DNA of 64,000 bases from Vibrio ponticus (GTDB taxonomy: Bacteria > Pseudomonadota > Gammaproteobacteria > Enterobacterales > Vibrionaceae). The position numbers and the translations under genes were made by a program. The notes beneath the pieces are model-generated. The model saw only the letters and a program-made list of their open reading frames with translations, did not search any database and was not told the origin of the DNA. The number at the start of each line of letters is the position of its first letter. Position 1 is the stretch's first letter. The stretch is from positions 434,001 to 498,000 of the forward strand of contig NZ_AP019658.1 of assembly GCF_009938225.1 (NCBI RefSeq), given 5' to 3'. Of this stretch, positions 38,901 to 49,470 are shown piece after piece.

Positions 38901-41900
38901 TGGTGCTGTATCGTATAGATCCGACTACCAACCCTGTTGCTGGGTTAGAATCCGGTGGGGTTGCACTTACCCTTGATCCGCCGACCATTGATGGCAACAA
39001 CAATTACACCTATGTAGCCAAAGCGGGCACGGTTGAGGTGTTTACCTTAACGCTTAACGCAGACGGCAGTTATAGCTTTGAATTAAAGCAGCCGATTGAT
39101 CATCCAGATGGTGAAGATAGTCAGTTGGTAAACATCACGATTCAAGCACAAGACCAAGATGGTGACCTTAGCTCGATCGTATTGCCAGTCACAATTAATG
39201 ATGATGCGCCAGTGATAAGTGGTTTTACTGGGCAAACACAAGTTGATGAAGACGACTTAAATAGCACGGCACATCAAGGCTCGGATCCTGATAAGGAATC
39301 CACGCTTATTACTGGTAACTTCGTCATTCAAGAGGGCGCGGATGGTGTTAAGAGCTATCAAATTGAGAGTACCTCACCAGATATTTCAACCTTAGAATCC
39401 GGTGGTGAAGCACTTAAATGGAGTGATGGCTCTCCGGTGCAAAATGGGTCGCAATTTACTTACACCGCTGAGACTGTATCAGGGGATGTAGTGTTCACTA
39501 TGGTGTTTGATACCAGTGATAATAGCTACCAATTTGAATTGCTAAAGCCGCTTGATCATCCTGAAGCTGACAACCAAAACGATATTGAAATTGGCTTCAA
39601 CATCAGCGCGACTGATTTTGATAATGACACCAGCACGGCTCAAACCCTTACCATTACCGTCGTTGATGATATTCCAGAGATCACCGACGTTGTGCCTCTT
39701 ACTGTCGATGAAAATGATTTGCCGCAAGGTACCGATGGAACCGGCAGTCTTACTGCGAGTGGTAATTTCACCACCACCGAGGGCGCCGATAACGTCGTTT
39801 TGTATCGTATTGAGCCAAATACCAACCCGCTAGCGGGTATTGAATCTGGTGGTGTAGCAGTGACGCTCGATGCGCCAAGCATTGATAGTGACAATAACTA
39901 CACCTATGTTGCTAAGGCTGGTGCGGCAGAAGTGTTTATCCTCACGCTCAAAGCGGATGGCAGTTATACCTTTGAGCTCAAGCAGCCTATTGATCACGCC
40001 GCTGGTGATGACAATCAACAGATCAACTTTACTATCCAAGCACAAGATCAAGATGGCGATCTCAGCTCGATTGTATTGCCTGTGACGATTACGGATGACG
40101 CACCGCTTATCGATGGCTTTACTGGTCAAACGGAAGTGGACGAAGATGATTTAAATACGGCTAATTTCGACGGTTCTGATCCGACAAAAGAGTCGACGGT
40201 CATTACGGGTAACATTGATATAGCACCTGGTGCTGATGGAATTAAGAGCTATCAGATTGATTCAACATCGCCAGATATCACCACGTTAAGTTCTGCTGGG
40301 GAAGCGCTGAAATGGAGCGATGGTTCGCCAGTGCAAAATGGCACTCAATTTACCTATACCGCTGAGACGGTATCGGGAAATGCAGTATTTACCTTAGTGT
40401 TTGATACCAGCGATAACAGTTACAGTTTTAGCTTGTTGCAGCCGCTCGATCACTCGACAGGCAATGGAGAAAACGATCTTGAGATTGGATTCAATATCTC
40501 TGCAACGGATGTGGACAACGATACGAGTTCGCCCGAAACACTGACGATCAAAGTAAAAGATGACATTCCTGAGATAACCAATGTTGAACCGCTCAGTGTG
40601 GACGAAAACGATCTACCACAGGGAACAGATGGCTCAGGTGACTTATTGGTGGGGGGCGATTTCACCACGACACAAGGTGCGGATAATGTAGTGCTGTACC
40701 GAATCGACCCTAGCACCAATCCTGTGGCGGGTTTAGAGTCGGGCGGTGTGGCAATTACGCTTGACTCCCCGGTCATTGACCCGACAACCAATAGCTATAC
40801 CTATACGGCAAAAGCTGGCACAGTTGAAGTGTTTAAGCTGACGTTAAATGCTGACGGAAGCTATACCTTTGAGTTAAAACAGCCGATTGATCATGCCGAT
40901 AGCGAGAACAGTAAGCAGATTCAGTTTACCATTCAAGCGCAAGACTTTGACGGTGATTTAAGCTCGATTATTCTGCCAGTCACCATTAATGATGATGCAC
41001 CGACAATCGACAGCATTTCTGCTGCTGAAGATGTGGATGAAGATGACATTCCAAGCGTCGGCTCTGATAGCACACCAGAATCAAACTCGACCAATGGTAC
41101 ATTTGCCTTTACCGCAGGTGCCGACGGGATTAAATCGGTGGTGATTGCTAACCAAGATACCGTGTTAGATTCACTTACCTCGGGTGGTGAAGCTCTTAAG
41201 TGGAGTGATGGTTCGCCGGTTCAGGTCGGCAACAAGTTCACTTACACCGCAGAAACTGCATCGGGCGAGTCAGTGTTTACCGTCGTATTTGATATTGATA
41301 CTAAAAGTTATCAGTTTACGCTGCTCAAAGCCCTCGACCATCCGGTCGATTTGGCTGACCCGCAAAACAGCCTTTCCATTGGTTTTGAAGTTAGCGTGGT
41401 CGATTTTGATAACGACCAGAGCGCTTCACTGCCGCTTGATATCACCGTCATTGATGACATTCCGCAGATTAACTCGGCAGATCGCCTCGGTGTTAACGAA
41501 GATGATCTCAATGCGGGCTCAACGCCTGACGCTGCGGCTCTGACGGCGAGCGGTGATTTTAATACTACCCAAGGTGCCGACTCAGTCATCAAATATAGCC
41601 TTGAGTCCACCACCGATCCGGTTGCCGGACTCAAATCGGGAGGCGTCGATGTGACGATTGGCGCGCCAGTCATCGATTCCAGTACTAACCAATATGTCTA
41701 CACGGCAAAAGCCGGCAGTGTTGATGTGTTCGAACTCACGCTTAACGCTGACGGTAGTTATAGCTTTAAATTGCTCGCGCCAATTGACCATGCTGAGAAC
41801 TCGGATTTAACGACCCTCAGTTTCACCGTTGTCGCCGAAGATAAAGATGGTGATACCAGCAAGCAAACGGTATTTGTCGATATTAACGATGATAAGCCGT

Positions 41901-44900
41901 CACTGAGTGGTACGACTGGCGAGACCCGCGTGGATGAAGATGATATTCCAGGCATTGGATCAGACGGTAACAAAGAAAGCACCACCATTGATGGTCAGTT
42001 CACCGTGGTTGAAGGCGCGGATACCATCGCTGAATACCAGATCACCAACCTAGATACGGTCTTGGATCAACTCTCATCTGATAACCAAGGACTCGTGTGG
42101 GATACAGTCATTGAATCTGGCAACACGGTGACACATACCGCGGTGACTGAGACTGGCGGTGACACGGTGTTTACTCTGGTGTTCGATAACGCCAACAATA
42201 CGTATTCGTTTACGCTCGTTCAGCCGTTTGATCATGCGCCTGTGCAAGGGCAGAACCTACAGCCGATTGATTTTGATATCAAAGCGGTGGACTTTGATGG
42301 TGATGAAACCGGCGAAACCACGTTAACCATCGATGTGGTCGATGATGTACCGCGTATCGCTAACCGCAGCATTGAAGTCACTGAGGGTGAGACGAGCAGT
42401 ACTAACGTTAATATGTTTGGTCGCCCAGGCGCGGATGGTGCGGAAATTACCCTGGTTGAAGCTAATAGTACCGCGGATTCGCAAATTCGATTCCAACTAG
42501 CTGATGGCAGTTACGTGGAAAGCATTGATCCAAATAGCACCACTACGACAGTGACAGTGGTAGAGATGCGTCCTGATGGTAGTGGTGGCTTTAATTACGA
42601 GCAACTCGGTTCACTTGAGATCCGCCCTGACGATTCCCAGCGTGGTCGCTTCTTGTTTACGCCTGTTACGAATCTTGCTCATGATGGCGGCGAGCTTACC
42701 TTTAGTCTCAATGTCACAGCCACTGATGGTGACCAAGACACATCGGTGAAAACCTATACCGTAACCATCTTTGATAAAGATGCGGAAATAAAAACCGCTG
42801 AAGTGACGACGTTCGAAGATTCTGGGCGTTCAGATACACTCACCTTTGATCCGGCGATTAACAACAGCAATGCCGAAGATAACCAAGGTGGTCTTGCGGT
42901 AGAACCAAGCAAAATTACCTTAACGGTTGATCTATTTGATATCGATAACGATGAAAAAATCGGTGATGTGGTGATTGGACCGGGCACTTATAACGGTCAG
43001 TTCTATTTCTACGATGCCGCAACGTCGACTTACAAAGCGCTCACGGTACAAGCTGATGGTAGTGTATTGCTACCGAGTGGCGATGTGGTTCAAACCATTG
43101 GCAGCGATAACGTTGCTACGTTAAATAACCTCTACTTTGTCCCAGACAGAAACTACTCATCCAGCGATGCAGGCTTTGATGTGCCGATTTCTGTTTCGAT
43201 TTTAAATAGTGGCAGCACCGACCATACCGTGACGTCACAACTGCATATTGAAGTAGAAGCGGTCGCCGATATTGCAACTTGGAATTCGAGCAACACCCAA
43301 GACCGTTATTCAATTGTTGAAGATGATGCTAATGCGATACTGAAACTGCAGGCTGAAACCCAAGATGGCAGTAACCCTGAGAGTATTACTTATCGTTTAG
43401 AGGTGACCTCGGGTGAGGGGCAGTTTGTACTAGAAAATAGTGCAGGGCAGCCTATTGCGCAGTCTTCTCCGGGAGTGTACATCATTGATGCCGCTGACAT
43501 TAACGATGTGCAGGTAAACCCTGTGGATCATTTTGCCGGCGCGATTACTTTTGATGTTTATGCGGTGACAACAGAAGGGATCAATCCTTTAACGGGTAAA
43601 AATAGCGCAGAATCTGCAGTTCAAGAACTGGTGATTAACGTTGCGCCTAGCGCTGACCAAGGGTCGTTCAGTGTTAGCCGCATCACCATTTTTGAAGACA
43701 ATGCCGCGACGCAAGATACCGTCGATCCAGAAACCGATCATCTCGACTTTACCTTGGATAAAGTGATCACCTTAGGCACCACGGACGATATCGCCACGGT
43801 CGGTGACAACTCTGAAACGCAGTTTGTTGAGTTAACCAACTTTGTTCAAGAAAATGGCGACCCGCTAGTGGGGTACGAAGTGCGCTGGATTGGCACTGGC
43901 GATAACCCAATTGTTGAGGTTTCACCAGGGGTTTATCAGATCCCACAAGAAGCATTGCCATTTGTGGAAGTTCAGCCGCCATTGCACAGCAATGAGAATT
44001 TTAGCTTTGATGTACAAGGTTTTGTTAAAGATACCGCGACGCTGATAGATCCTGCTGGTAACACGTACCAAGCGGTGGATATCAAGCCAATGGCAGATCC
44101 GAAAACCGTCAATGTGACAGTCAAAGGGGTTGCTGATATCCCATATTTGCCTGACGTGCCAGAGGAGCCAGCAACGGGACCGGAATTGGGTAAATGGTAC
44201 CAATATGACGATGGTTCAGGCATTTTCGGCGCGCAAGTGACTATTGATGAAAGCACGGAGGCGAAAATAAGCTTCGCGGTATTGTCTGGTGAAGAGCAAG
44301 ATGGCGTGGTTGATAAGTCAGAGTCACTGTCTGCAATCTTGAGTAACATTCCCGACGACGTCGAACTGCTTGATGCGAACGGCGGCACCATCGACTTAGT
44401 GTATGTAGGCGAAGGACCAAATGGCTCCCTTTACCAAGCCAATATCACGCAAGATGAATACGACGCGGGCATTACTATCCGCCCTACAAAATACTCGACT
44501 GATGACATTATCATTGATGCGAAAGTAGTTGTTACAGAGAATGATGGTCACGTGCGTGAGGTTGACGGCAAGCTGAGAGTTAACATTGAGCCCGTGATTG
44601 AAGCTGGTGGCGACAGCAAGACCTATGACGCCTCGGTGATTGGGCGTGAAGACACCTTTATCAAAGTGCCATGGAATGCCATCACTAACCCAAATGATGC
44701 GCCCGATAGCCAGCCTACTACCAATGGTAGAGACTACGAATACGTTACTAAAATTGTGATTGAAGGCTTCCCTCCTGGCAGTGAAGTTGAAATCAACGGT
44801 CAAGCTTTGGGGGATTTCTCTGGCGCAACTTTTGATGGTTCTACTTTGACGATAACCGGCTTAGATCAATCGAGCGCGGCACCTATTATCACAGTGAAGC

Positions 44901-47900
44901 CACCGGAAGACTCAAGCACTAACTTCTCGCTTGAGAGTACGATAACACTCCAAGAGATTGATGAAGATGATGCGACACTAATTAAAACTGCCGAAGTCAA
45001 AGGTGACCTTACGGTGGAGGTGAACCCGGTCGTTGAACCTGATGGCACATTGCGTATCGAAGATAAAGATGGCAACCCAGTCACTGTGATTCGTGATGAT
45101 CCGAATCCGAACGATGCAGTCAATGGCGATGGAAAAATTGCCTTTACCATCAATGACCCAAATGGCGATGCCAATGTGGTGGTATTTGAAGATTTAGACC
45201 CAAGCTCGGATGAAGTCGTTGACCAAGTCGTGGTGCGCTTTAAAGTGCCGCCAGGTGAAGATTTTGATGATGTGATGGACCAGCTGTATGTCTTCGGTGG
45301 TATCAACAATGGTGACGGTTCATGGACCATTATTGACGAAGAAAACTTCACTATTTCAGCTCCGGACGGTTTGAAATACAGCACTTCGGCGACTGAAAAT
45401 ACCATCGGCGTTGAGTTTGTCACGCAAGTCATCGACAAAGGTGATGAAAACGAAGGTAGCGCGCCAAGGGAAGTAAGCACAACAGTAGATTTAGTATTCC
45501 CTGAATCCGTCACACCTACATCGAGTGTTGCAGCTGAGATTGATGAGATTACCCTCTCGGAGAATTCGAGCGCAATAGTGATTGGCACCGAAGACAATGC
45601 TTTTGATGTAAGCTCGCAGCTGTCAAAAATCTTTCAATTGGAACCCAATACCGCCGATACGGTGCCTGATCAGGTGACGGTTGTGATTGCAGCTGCTGAT
45701 ATTCCGGATGAAGTGAAAGGGCTACAAATTGGCGGTGCTCAGTATGACTTTGCCAATGATTTGTACATTTTCAGAGGTTCGGTTGATGCTAGTGGAGTAC
45801 TAACGTTCCCATCGGGTCTGACGTTTACCACGCCAGATGATTACGCGGGCGATTTCCTTATCCCTATGACGGTAGTCACCACAGATACTCAATCGGGTGA
45901 TGAAAACTCGACATTGTATAAAGTACCTGTGGCGGTAAGCCCATTAGTGGATGTGCCAGTGAGTGATGGCGGTACAGCTCAGCCAAGTGATAATGATGTG
46001 TCGCCTGCGGTTGGCATCAGCGCGACATCGGTAGAGAAAGGCACAGGGGCGCAAGTTGCTGGTGAAGCGTTAGAAGATAATCTGATCAAATTAGCCATTG
46101 ATATCGATCTTGCCGATCAACGCAATGCGACTAATGAGGGGCGTGAAGTTCTCACTAAAGTCGAAATTGAGTTAGTTGATAGCGATTTAGGCTATTTTTC
46201 GGATGTGAATGGTCAGCCACTCTCAATGACTGAGCCAGGTAAGTTGGTGATTGAATCGACCGATCCTGCGGTTATCGAAGCGGCGCTTCAAGAGATCTAC
46301 TTTGTGCCGAAAGAGAATTACCCTACTGGCAATAATAACAACACCGTAGATATTAAGGTAACCGGTACAATTACCGATCAAACCGACTTTGACCAAACAT
46401 CGACAACTGAGACGCCGGATTCACAGGCAGATCTAACCTTTAGCAAAGACGCATCATTCGAAATTACGCCAGTAATCGATCCTATAACTGCACCTGATAG
46501 TGACAATGTAGTTGTGGTTGGTGATGAGGATACAGATATCGATTTGAGTGCTGGTGGTTCGGGGCTAACCATTGCGCTAAATGATACCGATGGCTCAGAA
46601 GTGTTCTTATCGGTCAAGCTAACGGGCTTACCAGATGACTTTATCGTAAACAGCTCGTCGAGTGATTTTGTGGTTAAGAACAATGGTGGTGGCGAATGGA
46701 CGATTCAATTGAATAATCCAAACGTGACTAGCATTGATCTGTCGGATATCACGATTAAGCCTGCGGCGAACTTTAGCGGCAAGGCTGATATTGGCATTGT
46801 GGTGTATACCGAAGAGAAGTTATTGGGTGTGCCCGTTGAACATACCGGACAGTTCCAAATCGATGTGACGCCAGTTGGGGATGTGGTCGATACTGACCCA
46901 GTGGCGAGCGTCTCTGGTAATGAGGGCGAGAATATTGACATCGCCATCAATGCCAGCGTGACGGATAAAGTCGATTTGTTGCCGGGCGAAGCAAGTCAAG
47001 ACCAACCAGAGACTCTGCTGGTGACGGTCGAAAACGTCCCTGACGGTGGTGAAATTTATTTCCCTGATGGCACGACACTGGCAACCAACCTTGGCGGTGG
47101 CGTTTGGCAGCTAGAGGTCAACGCCCAGTCATTAGATAAAATCGTGTTTAATTCCGGAGAACAAAACCAAGGTACGTGGAACCCAGACTCTTTGACCATC
47201 AAAGTTCAGTCGGTTGATACTAAGTACAATGGCGATAAGTTCTTAGGTCCGGTAAGCCAGTTTGAAGTCGGCGTGACGGTTGAGGCAGTCAATGATAGAC
47301 CATACTTTGAGGGTATTGGCGATCTGCAAACCGAGGAAGATACTACTGTTGCGGTGAAAGGCTTCACTATCAACGATATCGATGCCACACTGGACGACCC
47401 AAGCGCTAACTACACACTGACGTTAACCGTCGACAGTGGCACACTGACGCAAGATGCCACGGTAGCAACCGCGAATGGTTTAACCGTGACCATCACAGGT
47501 GGCAACACGATTGAGATTCAAGGTACGGTTGCGGAGATAAACAAAGCCTTGGGCGAAGATTTGGTGCTGTTTACCCCGGCGTTAAATAGCAACAATCTGA
47601 TTGATCCTGATGGCGTCAAAGTCACTGCAACTGTGAATGACAACGGCAATCTTGGTTTAGTTGATGGCACGCCAGCGACCGACAATGAGAATCAGGCAGA
47701 GTTTGTTATCAATCTCTCTGAGCTTAACGATAAGCCGAACGCGGTAGACGTTAATCTAGGCACAATTGATGAAGACAACTCGATTCAAATTAGCCCTTCA
47801 CAATTGATTGGTCCAGGGCTCAGTACTGACCCTGATCCGGAAGGACAGACACTGATCATTAAATCGATGAGTGTCCCTGCCGAGCAAGGTACGATTGTTG

Positions 47901-49381
47901 AAAATAGCGATGGTACTTGGACGTTTAAACCAGCGCTTAACTTCAATGGTAACGTAGAAATTACCTATGAAATTGAAGATAACGGCACAGACAACGGTGT
48001 GAATAACTTCCTGACCGATACCGGAACGATTTCGCTCACGGTTGCTGGTGTCAATGATGCCCCTGAAATTGATGTGAATTCAGCCACAGCGAGTATTGAT
48101 GAAGCCGCGGCGCAGCAGATTTCAGGGATTAGTGTCAGCGATGTCGATTATGTGGATACCTACGCAAGTGACTTGATCAGCGTGAAACTGGAAGCCAGTT
48201 ACGGTGAGCTCAGTGTTGTGTTACCAACGTCGAGCAATATTACCGTGACGCCTGCTACGGGTGGCACCATCACGCTGCTGGGACCTTTGAGTGAAATCAA
48301 CGCATTACTTGATACGCCAAACAGTGGTGAAGGGGTAATGCTAGATGCAAGTTTTGCGACGGTAGCGGATATAACTCTAACGGTAACTGCGACCGATTCT
48401 GGTAACCCTTCAGGAATACCAATCACCACAACCAAGGATCATACCATTACGGTGAATCCCGTTGCGGATGCGCCAACGTTGTCGATTCAACCTGGCTTTG
48501 ATTATGTCCGCAATATCTCAGCCAATCTCTCGGTCAGTAATAGCGGTATTGCCATCGTTGGGATTATCGCTGCGTTGACGGATGTGAATGAAATCCTCAC
48601 CTTGGAGATGTCGCAGCTGCCAGCCGGTGCGATAGTGAATACTTCATCAGGTGAGATCACGCCGGTTAATGGGGTTTACACTATTGATGCTGATGAAATT
48701 GATAGCATTGAGATTGTGGGTGCGGGTATTGGTGACCATACCATCCAGTTAGTCGCAGTCTCGAATGATGATGGTGACACCGCGCAATCAACCCCGCTGG
48801 AAATTGCATTGAACGTGGTCGCGGATGGTAGCGATATCGATCAATCGACTGCAACGAATGATGTGCAGTTAATCGGTGATAATAGCGGTGTAGAACTGAA
48901 ATCAGGCGAGGGTGATGACCGCGTTGTTGGCGGTGATGGTAACGATATTCTGTTTGGTGGAGAAGGGAATGACACCATCATCGGTGGCGCGGGCAATGAT
49001 ATTATTGAGGGTGGCTTAGGTTCAGACATTCTCACTGGCGGCACCGGTGAAGATGTGTTCGTCTGGAATGAAATATCCGATGGCGCTGTTGATACGATCA
49101 CTGACTTTACTCTTCAAGAAGACAAGATCGACTTACGCGATGTGTTACCTGAATTGAAATCACCATCGGTTGATATCAATGAGCTTCTCGATCATATCGA
49201 AGTCGGCGTGCAAAACAATGATGTCACCCTGACGATTAAACCCGATGGTGACATTGTAGGTGGAGACGAACAAACCATTGTGGTGGAGAACCTCGCGCAA
49301 AGCCTGACGTTAGATATATCGGATCAATCCCAAATGCTATCAACGTTAGTGGATGAGAATGTCTTCTTGCATGATACCTAA
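35981..49381 (+). CDS. Giant type I-secreted RTX adhesin with retention module (LapA/BapA-like)
   Basis: Surface adhesin of 4466 residues. Residues 1 to about 140 form a retention module (start MNEEVSIEGAKVVKVIGEV) without a Sec signal; AAAAGG at 119-124 fits the dialanine site cut by LapG-type proteases. From about 335 to 2125 there are some twelve tandem units of about 150 residues of the T1SS-143 type. Further beta-sandwich repeats run to about 4280. RTX nonapeptides (GGEGNDTIIGGAGND, about 4310-4360) and a C-terminal type I secretion signal (DTITDFTLQEDKIDLRD) complete it. It should be exported by a LapBCE-type transporter, which is not in this window, and serve in attachment or biofilm formation. 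Confidence 0.93.
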   Translation: MNEEVSIEGAKVVKVIGEVIAIDSRGNARELKVGDQLRGDEVIITARNSSVDISEQVETINLGENCVACANPQGNVQGAVVDGTIDLDLSQNSEFSLEQLEAIQEAILAGEDPTAILEAAAAGGVLGSANAGFITVEFNNPEVLAETFFETSGFRREQIDDPEEDGRATVFAAGGESISELLVEGDLDASDGYPTSITNTVLIEAGDLPLDATSFVPDPISLSALLNELNSDITASGQDVTFTYDASQNAIIGTVGADEVLKIDIDTTNLGKNLELSLTTTLNQPIDHVPSVGGGNVALVDDKIIVSFDITGTDSGGNAIRSPISATVTIVDGDDPDIAQVPSVTVNEANLTDGTDTNIAETVKGNMVDMGLGSDQIEQYRLDISQFNQQAALKSHGETITITEVENGDSSFTYTGATASDSVFTIEVEPSGDYTFTLLEPIDHAQGSDSTTISLPITATDFDGDTAQGLLPIIIVDDKPQFTGFTGQTEVDEDDLSTSTVPGSDPDKEATLISGNFVIEQGADGVKNYQIDTTSPDITTLSSGGEALKWSDDSPAQSGTQFTYTAETASGELVFTLIFDTSDNSYRFDLVAPLDHPTGDGENELELGFNISATDFDNDTTAPQTLTITVKDDVPTITNVEPLSVDENDLPQGTDGSGSLTVGGDFTTTQGSDGVILYRIDPTTNPVDGLTSGGVTITLDAPVIDPADNTYTYVAKAGGAEVFELTLNADGSYTFELKQPIDHQDGQDSQLVNFTIQAQDQDGDLSSIVLPVTINDDLPVLNGFTGPTEVDEDDLNSSAHQGSDPSKEPTAITGNFDIEEGADGIKSYQIDTTSPDITTLQSGGEALKWSDASPVQNGSQFTYTAETVSGDAVFSVVFDTSDNSYRFTLIQPLDHPTADGENDIEISFDISATDFDNDTTAPKTLTITVKDDIPAITNVEPLSVDENDLPQGTDGTGDLIVGGDFTTTQGADGVVLYRIDPTTNPVAGLESGGVALTLDPPTIDGNNNYTYVAKAGTVEVFTLTLNADGSYSFELKQPIDHPDGEDSQLVNITIQAQDQDGDLSSIVLPVTINDDAPVISGFTGQTQVDEDDLNSTAHQGSDPDKESTLITGNFVIQEGADGVKSYQIESTSPDISTLESGGEALKWSDGSPVQNGSQFTYTAETVSGDVVFTMVFDTSDNSYQFELLKPLDHPEADNQNDIEIGFNISATDFDNDTSTAQTLTITVVDDIPEITDVVPLTVDENDLPQGTDGTGSLTASGNFTTTEGADNVVLYRIEPNTNPLAGIESGGVAVTLDAPSIDSDNNYTYVAKAGAAEVFILTLKADGSYTFELKQPIDHAAGDDNQQINFTIQAQDQDGDLSSIVLPVTITDDAPLIDGFTGQTEVDEDDLNTANFDGSDPTKESTVITGNIDIAPGADGIKSYQIDSTSPDITTLSSAGEALKWSDGSPVQNGTQFTYTAETVSGNAVFTLVFDTSDNSYSFSLLQPLDHSTGNGENDLEIGFNISATDVDNDTSSPETLTIKVKDDIPEITNVEPLSVDENDLPQGTDGSGDLLVGGDFTTTQGADNVVLYRIDPSTNPVAGLESGGVAITLDSPVIDPTTNSYTYTAKAGTVEVFKLTLNADGSYTFELKQPIDHADSENSKQIQFTIQAQDFDGDLSSIILPVTINDDAPTIDSISAAEDVDEDDIPSVGSDSTPESNSTNGTFAFTAGADGIKSVVIANQDTVLDSLTSGGEALKWSDGSPVQVGNKFTYTAETASGESVFTVVFDIDTKSYQFTLLKALDHPVDLADPQNSLSIGFEVSVVDFDNDQSASLPLDITVIDDIPQINSADRLGVNEDDLNAGSTPDAAALTASGDFNTTQGADSVIKYSLESTTDPVAGLKSGGVDVTIGAPVIDSSTNQYVYTAKAGSVDVFELTLNADGSYSFKLLAPIDHAENSDLTTLSFTVVAEDKDGDTSKQTVFVDINDDKPSLSGTTGETRVDEDDIPGIGSDGNKESTTIDGQFTVVEGADTIAEYQITNLDTVLDQLSSDNQGLVWDTVIESGNTVTHTAVTETGGDTVFTLVFDNANNTYSFTLVQPFDHAPVQGQNLQPIDFDIKAVDFDGDETGETTLTIDVVDDVPRIANRSIEVTEGETSSTNVNMFGRPGADGAEITLVEANSTADSQIRFQLADGSYVESIDPNSTTTTVTVVEMRPDGSGGFNYEQLGSLEIRPDDSQRGRFLFTPVTNLAHDGGELTFSLNVTATDGDQDTSVKTYTVTIFDKDAEIKTAEVTTFEDSGRSDTLTFDPAINNSNAEDNQGGLAVEPSKITLTVDLFDIDNDEKIGDVVIGPGTYNGQFYFYDAATSTYKALTVQADGSVLLPSGDVVQTIGSDNVATLNNLYFVPDRNYSSSDAGFDVPISVSILNSGSTDHTVTSQLHIEVEAVADIATWNSSNTQDRYSIVEDDANAILKLQAETQDGSNPESITYRLEVTSGEGQFVLENSAGQPIAQSSPGVYIIDAADINDVQVNPVDHFAGAITFDVYAVTTEGINPLTGKNSAESAVQELVINVAPSADQGSFSVSRITIFEDNAATQDTVDPETDHLDFTLDKVITLGTTDDIATVGDNSETQFVELTNFVQENGDPLVGYEVRWIGTGDNPIVEVSPGVYQIPQEALPFVEVQPPLHSNENFSFDVQGFVKDTATLIDPAGNTYQAVDIKPMADPKTVNVTVKGVADIPYLPDVPEEPATGPELGKWYQYDDGSGIFGAQVTIDESTEAKISFAVLSGEEQDGVVDKSESLSAILSNIPDDVELLDANGGTIDLVYVGEGPNGSLYQANITQDEYDAGITIRPTKYSTDDIIIDAKVVVTENDGHVREVDGKLRVNIEPVIEAGGDSKTYDASVIGREDTFIKVPWNAITNPNDAPDSQPTTNGRDYEYVTKIVIEGFPPGSEVEINGQALGDFSGATFDGSTLTITGLDQSSAAPIITVKPPEDSSTNFSLESTITLQEIDEDDATLIKTAEVKGDLTVEVNPVVEPDGTLRIEDKDGNPVTVIRDDPNPNDAVNGDGKIAFTINDPNGDANVVVFEDLDPSSDEVVDQVVVRFKVPPGEDFDDVMDQLYVFGGINNGDGSWTIIDEENFTISAPDGLKYSTSATENTIGVEFVTQVIDKGDENEGSAPREVSTTVDLVFPESVTPTSSVAAEIDEITLSENSSAIVIGTEDNAFDVSSQLSKIFQLEPNTADTVPDQVTVVIAAADIPDEVKGLQIGGAQYDFANDLYIFRGSVDASGVLTFPSGLTFTTPDDYAGDFLIPMTVVTTDTQSGDENSTLYKVPVAVSPLVDVPVSDGGTAQPSDNDVSPAVGISATSVEKGTGAQVAGEALEDNLIKLAIDIDLADQRNATNEGREVLTKVEIELVDSDLGYFSDVNGQPLSMTEPGKLVIESTDPAVIEAALQEIYFVPKENYPTGNNNNTVDIKVTGTITDQTDFDQTSTTETPDSQADLTFSKDASFEITPVIDPITAPDSDNVVVVGDEDTDIDLSAGGSGLTIALNDTDGSEVFLSVKLTGLPDDFIVNSSSSDFVVKNNGGGEWTIQLNNPNVTSIDLSDITIKPAANFSGKADIGIVVYTEEKLLGVPVEHTGQFQIDVTPVGDVVDTDPVASVSGNEGENIDIAINASVTDKVDLLPGEASQDQPETLLVTVENVPDGGEIYFPDGTTLATNLGGGVWQLEVNAQSLDKIVFNSGEQNQGTWNPDSLTIKVQSVDTKYNGDKFLGPVSQFEVGVTVEAVNDRPYFEGIGDLQTEEDTTVAVKGFTINDIDATLDDPSANYTLTLTVDSGTLTQDATVATANGLTVTITGGNTIEIQGTVAEINKALGEDLVLFTPALNSNNLIDPDGVKVTATVNDNGNLGLVDGTPATDNENQAEFVINLSELNDKPNAVDVNLGTIDEDNSIQISPSQLIGPGLSTDPDPEGQTLIIKSMSVPAEQGTIVENSDGTWTFKPALNFNGNVEITYEIEDNGTDNGVNNFLTDTGTISLTVAGVNDAPEIDVNSATASIDEAAAQQISGISVSDVDYVDTYASDLISVKLEASYGELSVVLPTSSNITVTPATGGTITLLGPLSEINALLDTPNSGEGVMLDASFATVADITLTVTATDSGNPSGIPITTTKDHTITVNPVADAPTLSIQPGFDYVRNISANLSVSNSGIAIVGIIAALTDVNEILTLEMSQLPAGAIVNTSSGEITPVNGVYTIDADEIDSIEIVGAGIGDHTIQLVAVSNDDGDTAQSTPLEIALNVVADGSDIDQSTATNDVQLIGDNSGVELKSGEGDDRVVGGDGNDILFGGEGNDTIIGGAGNDIIEGGLGSDILTGGTGEDVFVWNEISDGAVDTITDFTLQEDKIDLRDVLPELKSPSVDINELLDHIEVGVQNNDVTLTIKPDGDIVGGDEQTIVVENLAQSLTLDISDQSQMLSTLVDENVFLHDT
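37400..42355 (+). repeat. Tandem repeats in the adhesin gene, two alternating unit types, about 900-bp period
   Basis: Units of about 450 bp alternate between type A (GFTGQTEVDEDDL) and type B (ITNVEPLSVDENDLPQGTDG). The A units start near 37420, 38330, 39225, 40115, 41020 and 41905, giving a higher-order period of about 885-910 bp. The first four A-B pairs are the most alike; later ones diverge. Confidence 0.85.
48908..49060 (+). repeat. RTX calcium-binding nonapeptide repeats
   Basis: Five to six tandem GGxGxDxxx nonapeptides are encoded (GDDRVVGGD, GNDILFGGE, GNDTIIGGA, GNDIIEGGL, GSDILTGGT). They fold on calcium binding outside the cell and precede the type I secretion signal. Confidence 0.9.
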
Positions 49382-49417
49382 ATGGTCGTCTGAGCAATAA
49401 AAATCAGATAAGCTACA

Positions 49418-49441
49418 AAGCACCGCTTGCGGTGCTTTTTT
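49418..49441 (+). terminator. Rho-independent terminator after the adhesin gene
   Basis: Perfect 9-bp stem AAGCACCGC / GCGGTGCTT with a TT loop, then TTTTT. Confidence 0.92.
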
Positions 49442-49470
49442 GTTAATAATCAAACGGACTGAGTAAGTGC

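Noticed and set aside
44866..45597. Long minus-strand frame of 243 codons within the adhesin gene
   Set aside because: It is a shadow of the plus-strand repeat gene; the Ser/Thr-rich sequence follows from its codon pattern.
35981..49381. Non-ribosomal or polyketide megasynthase as the identity of the giant gene
   Set aside because: There are no carrier, adenylation or ketosynthase motifs; repeats, RTX and the C-terminal secretion signal show an adhesin.
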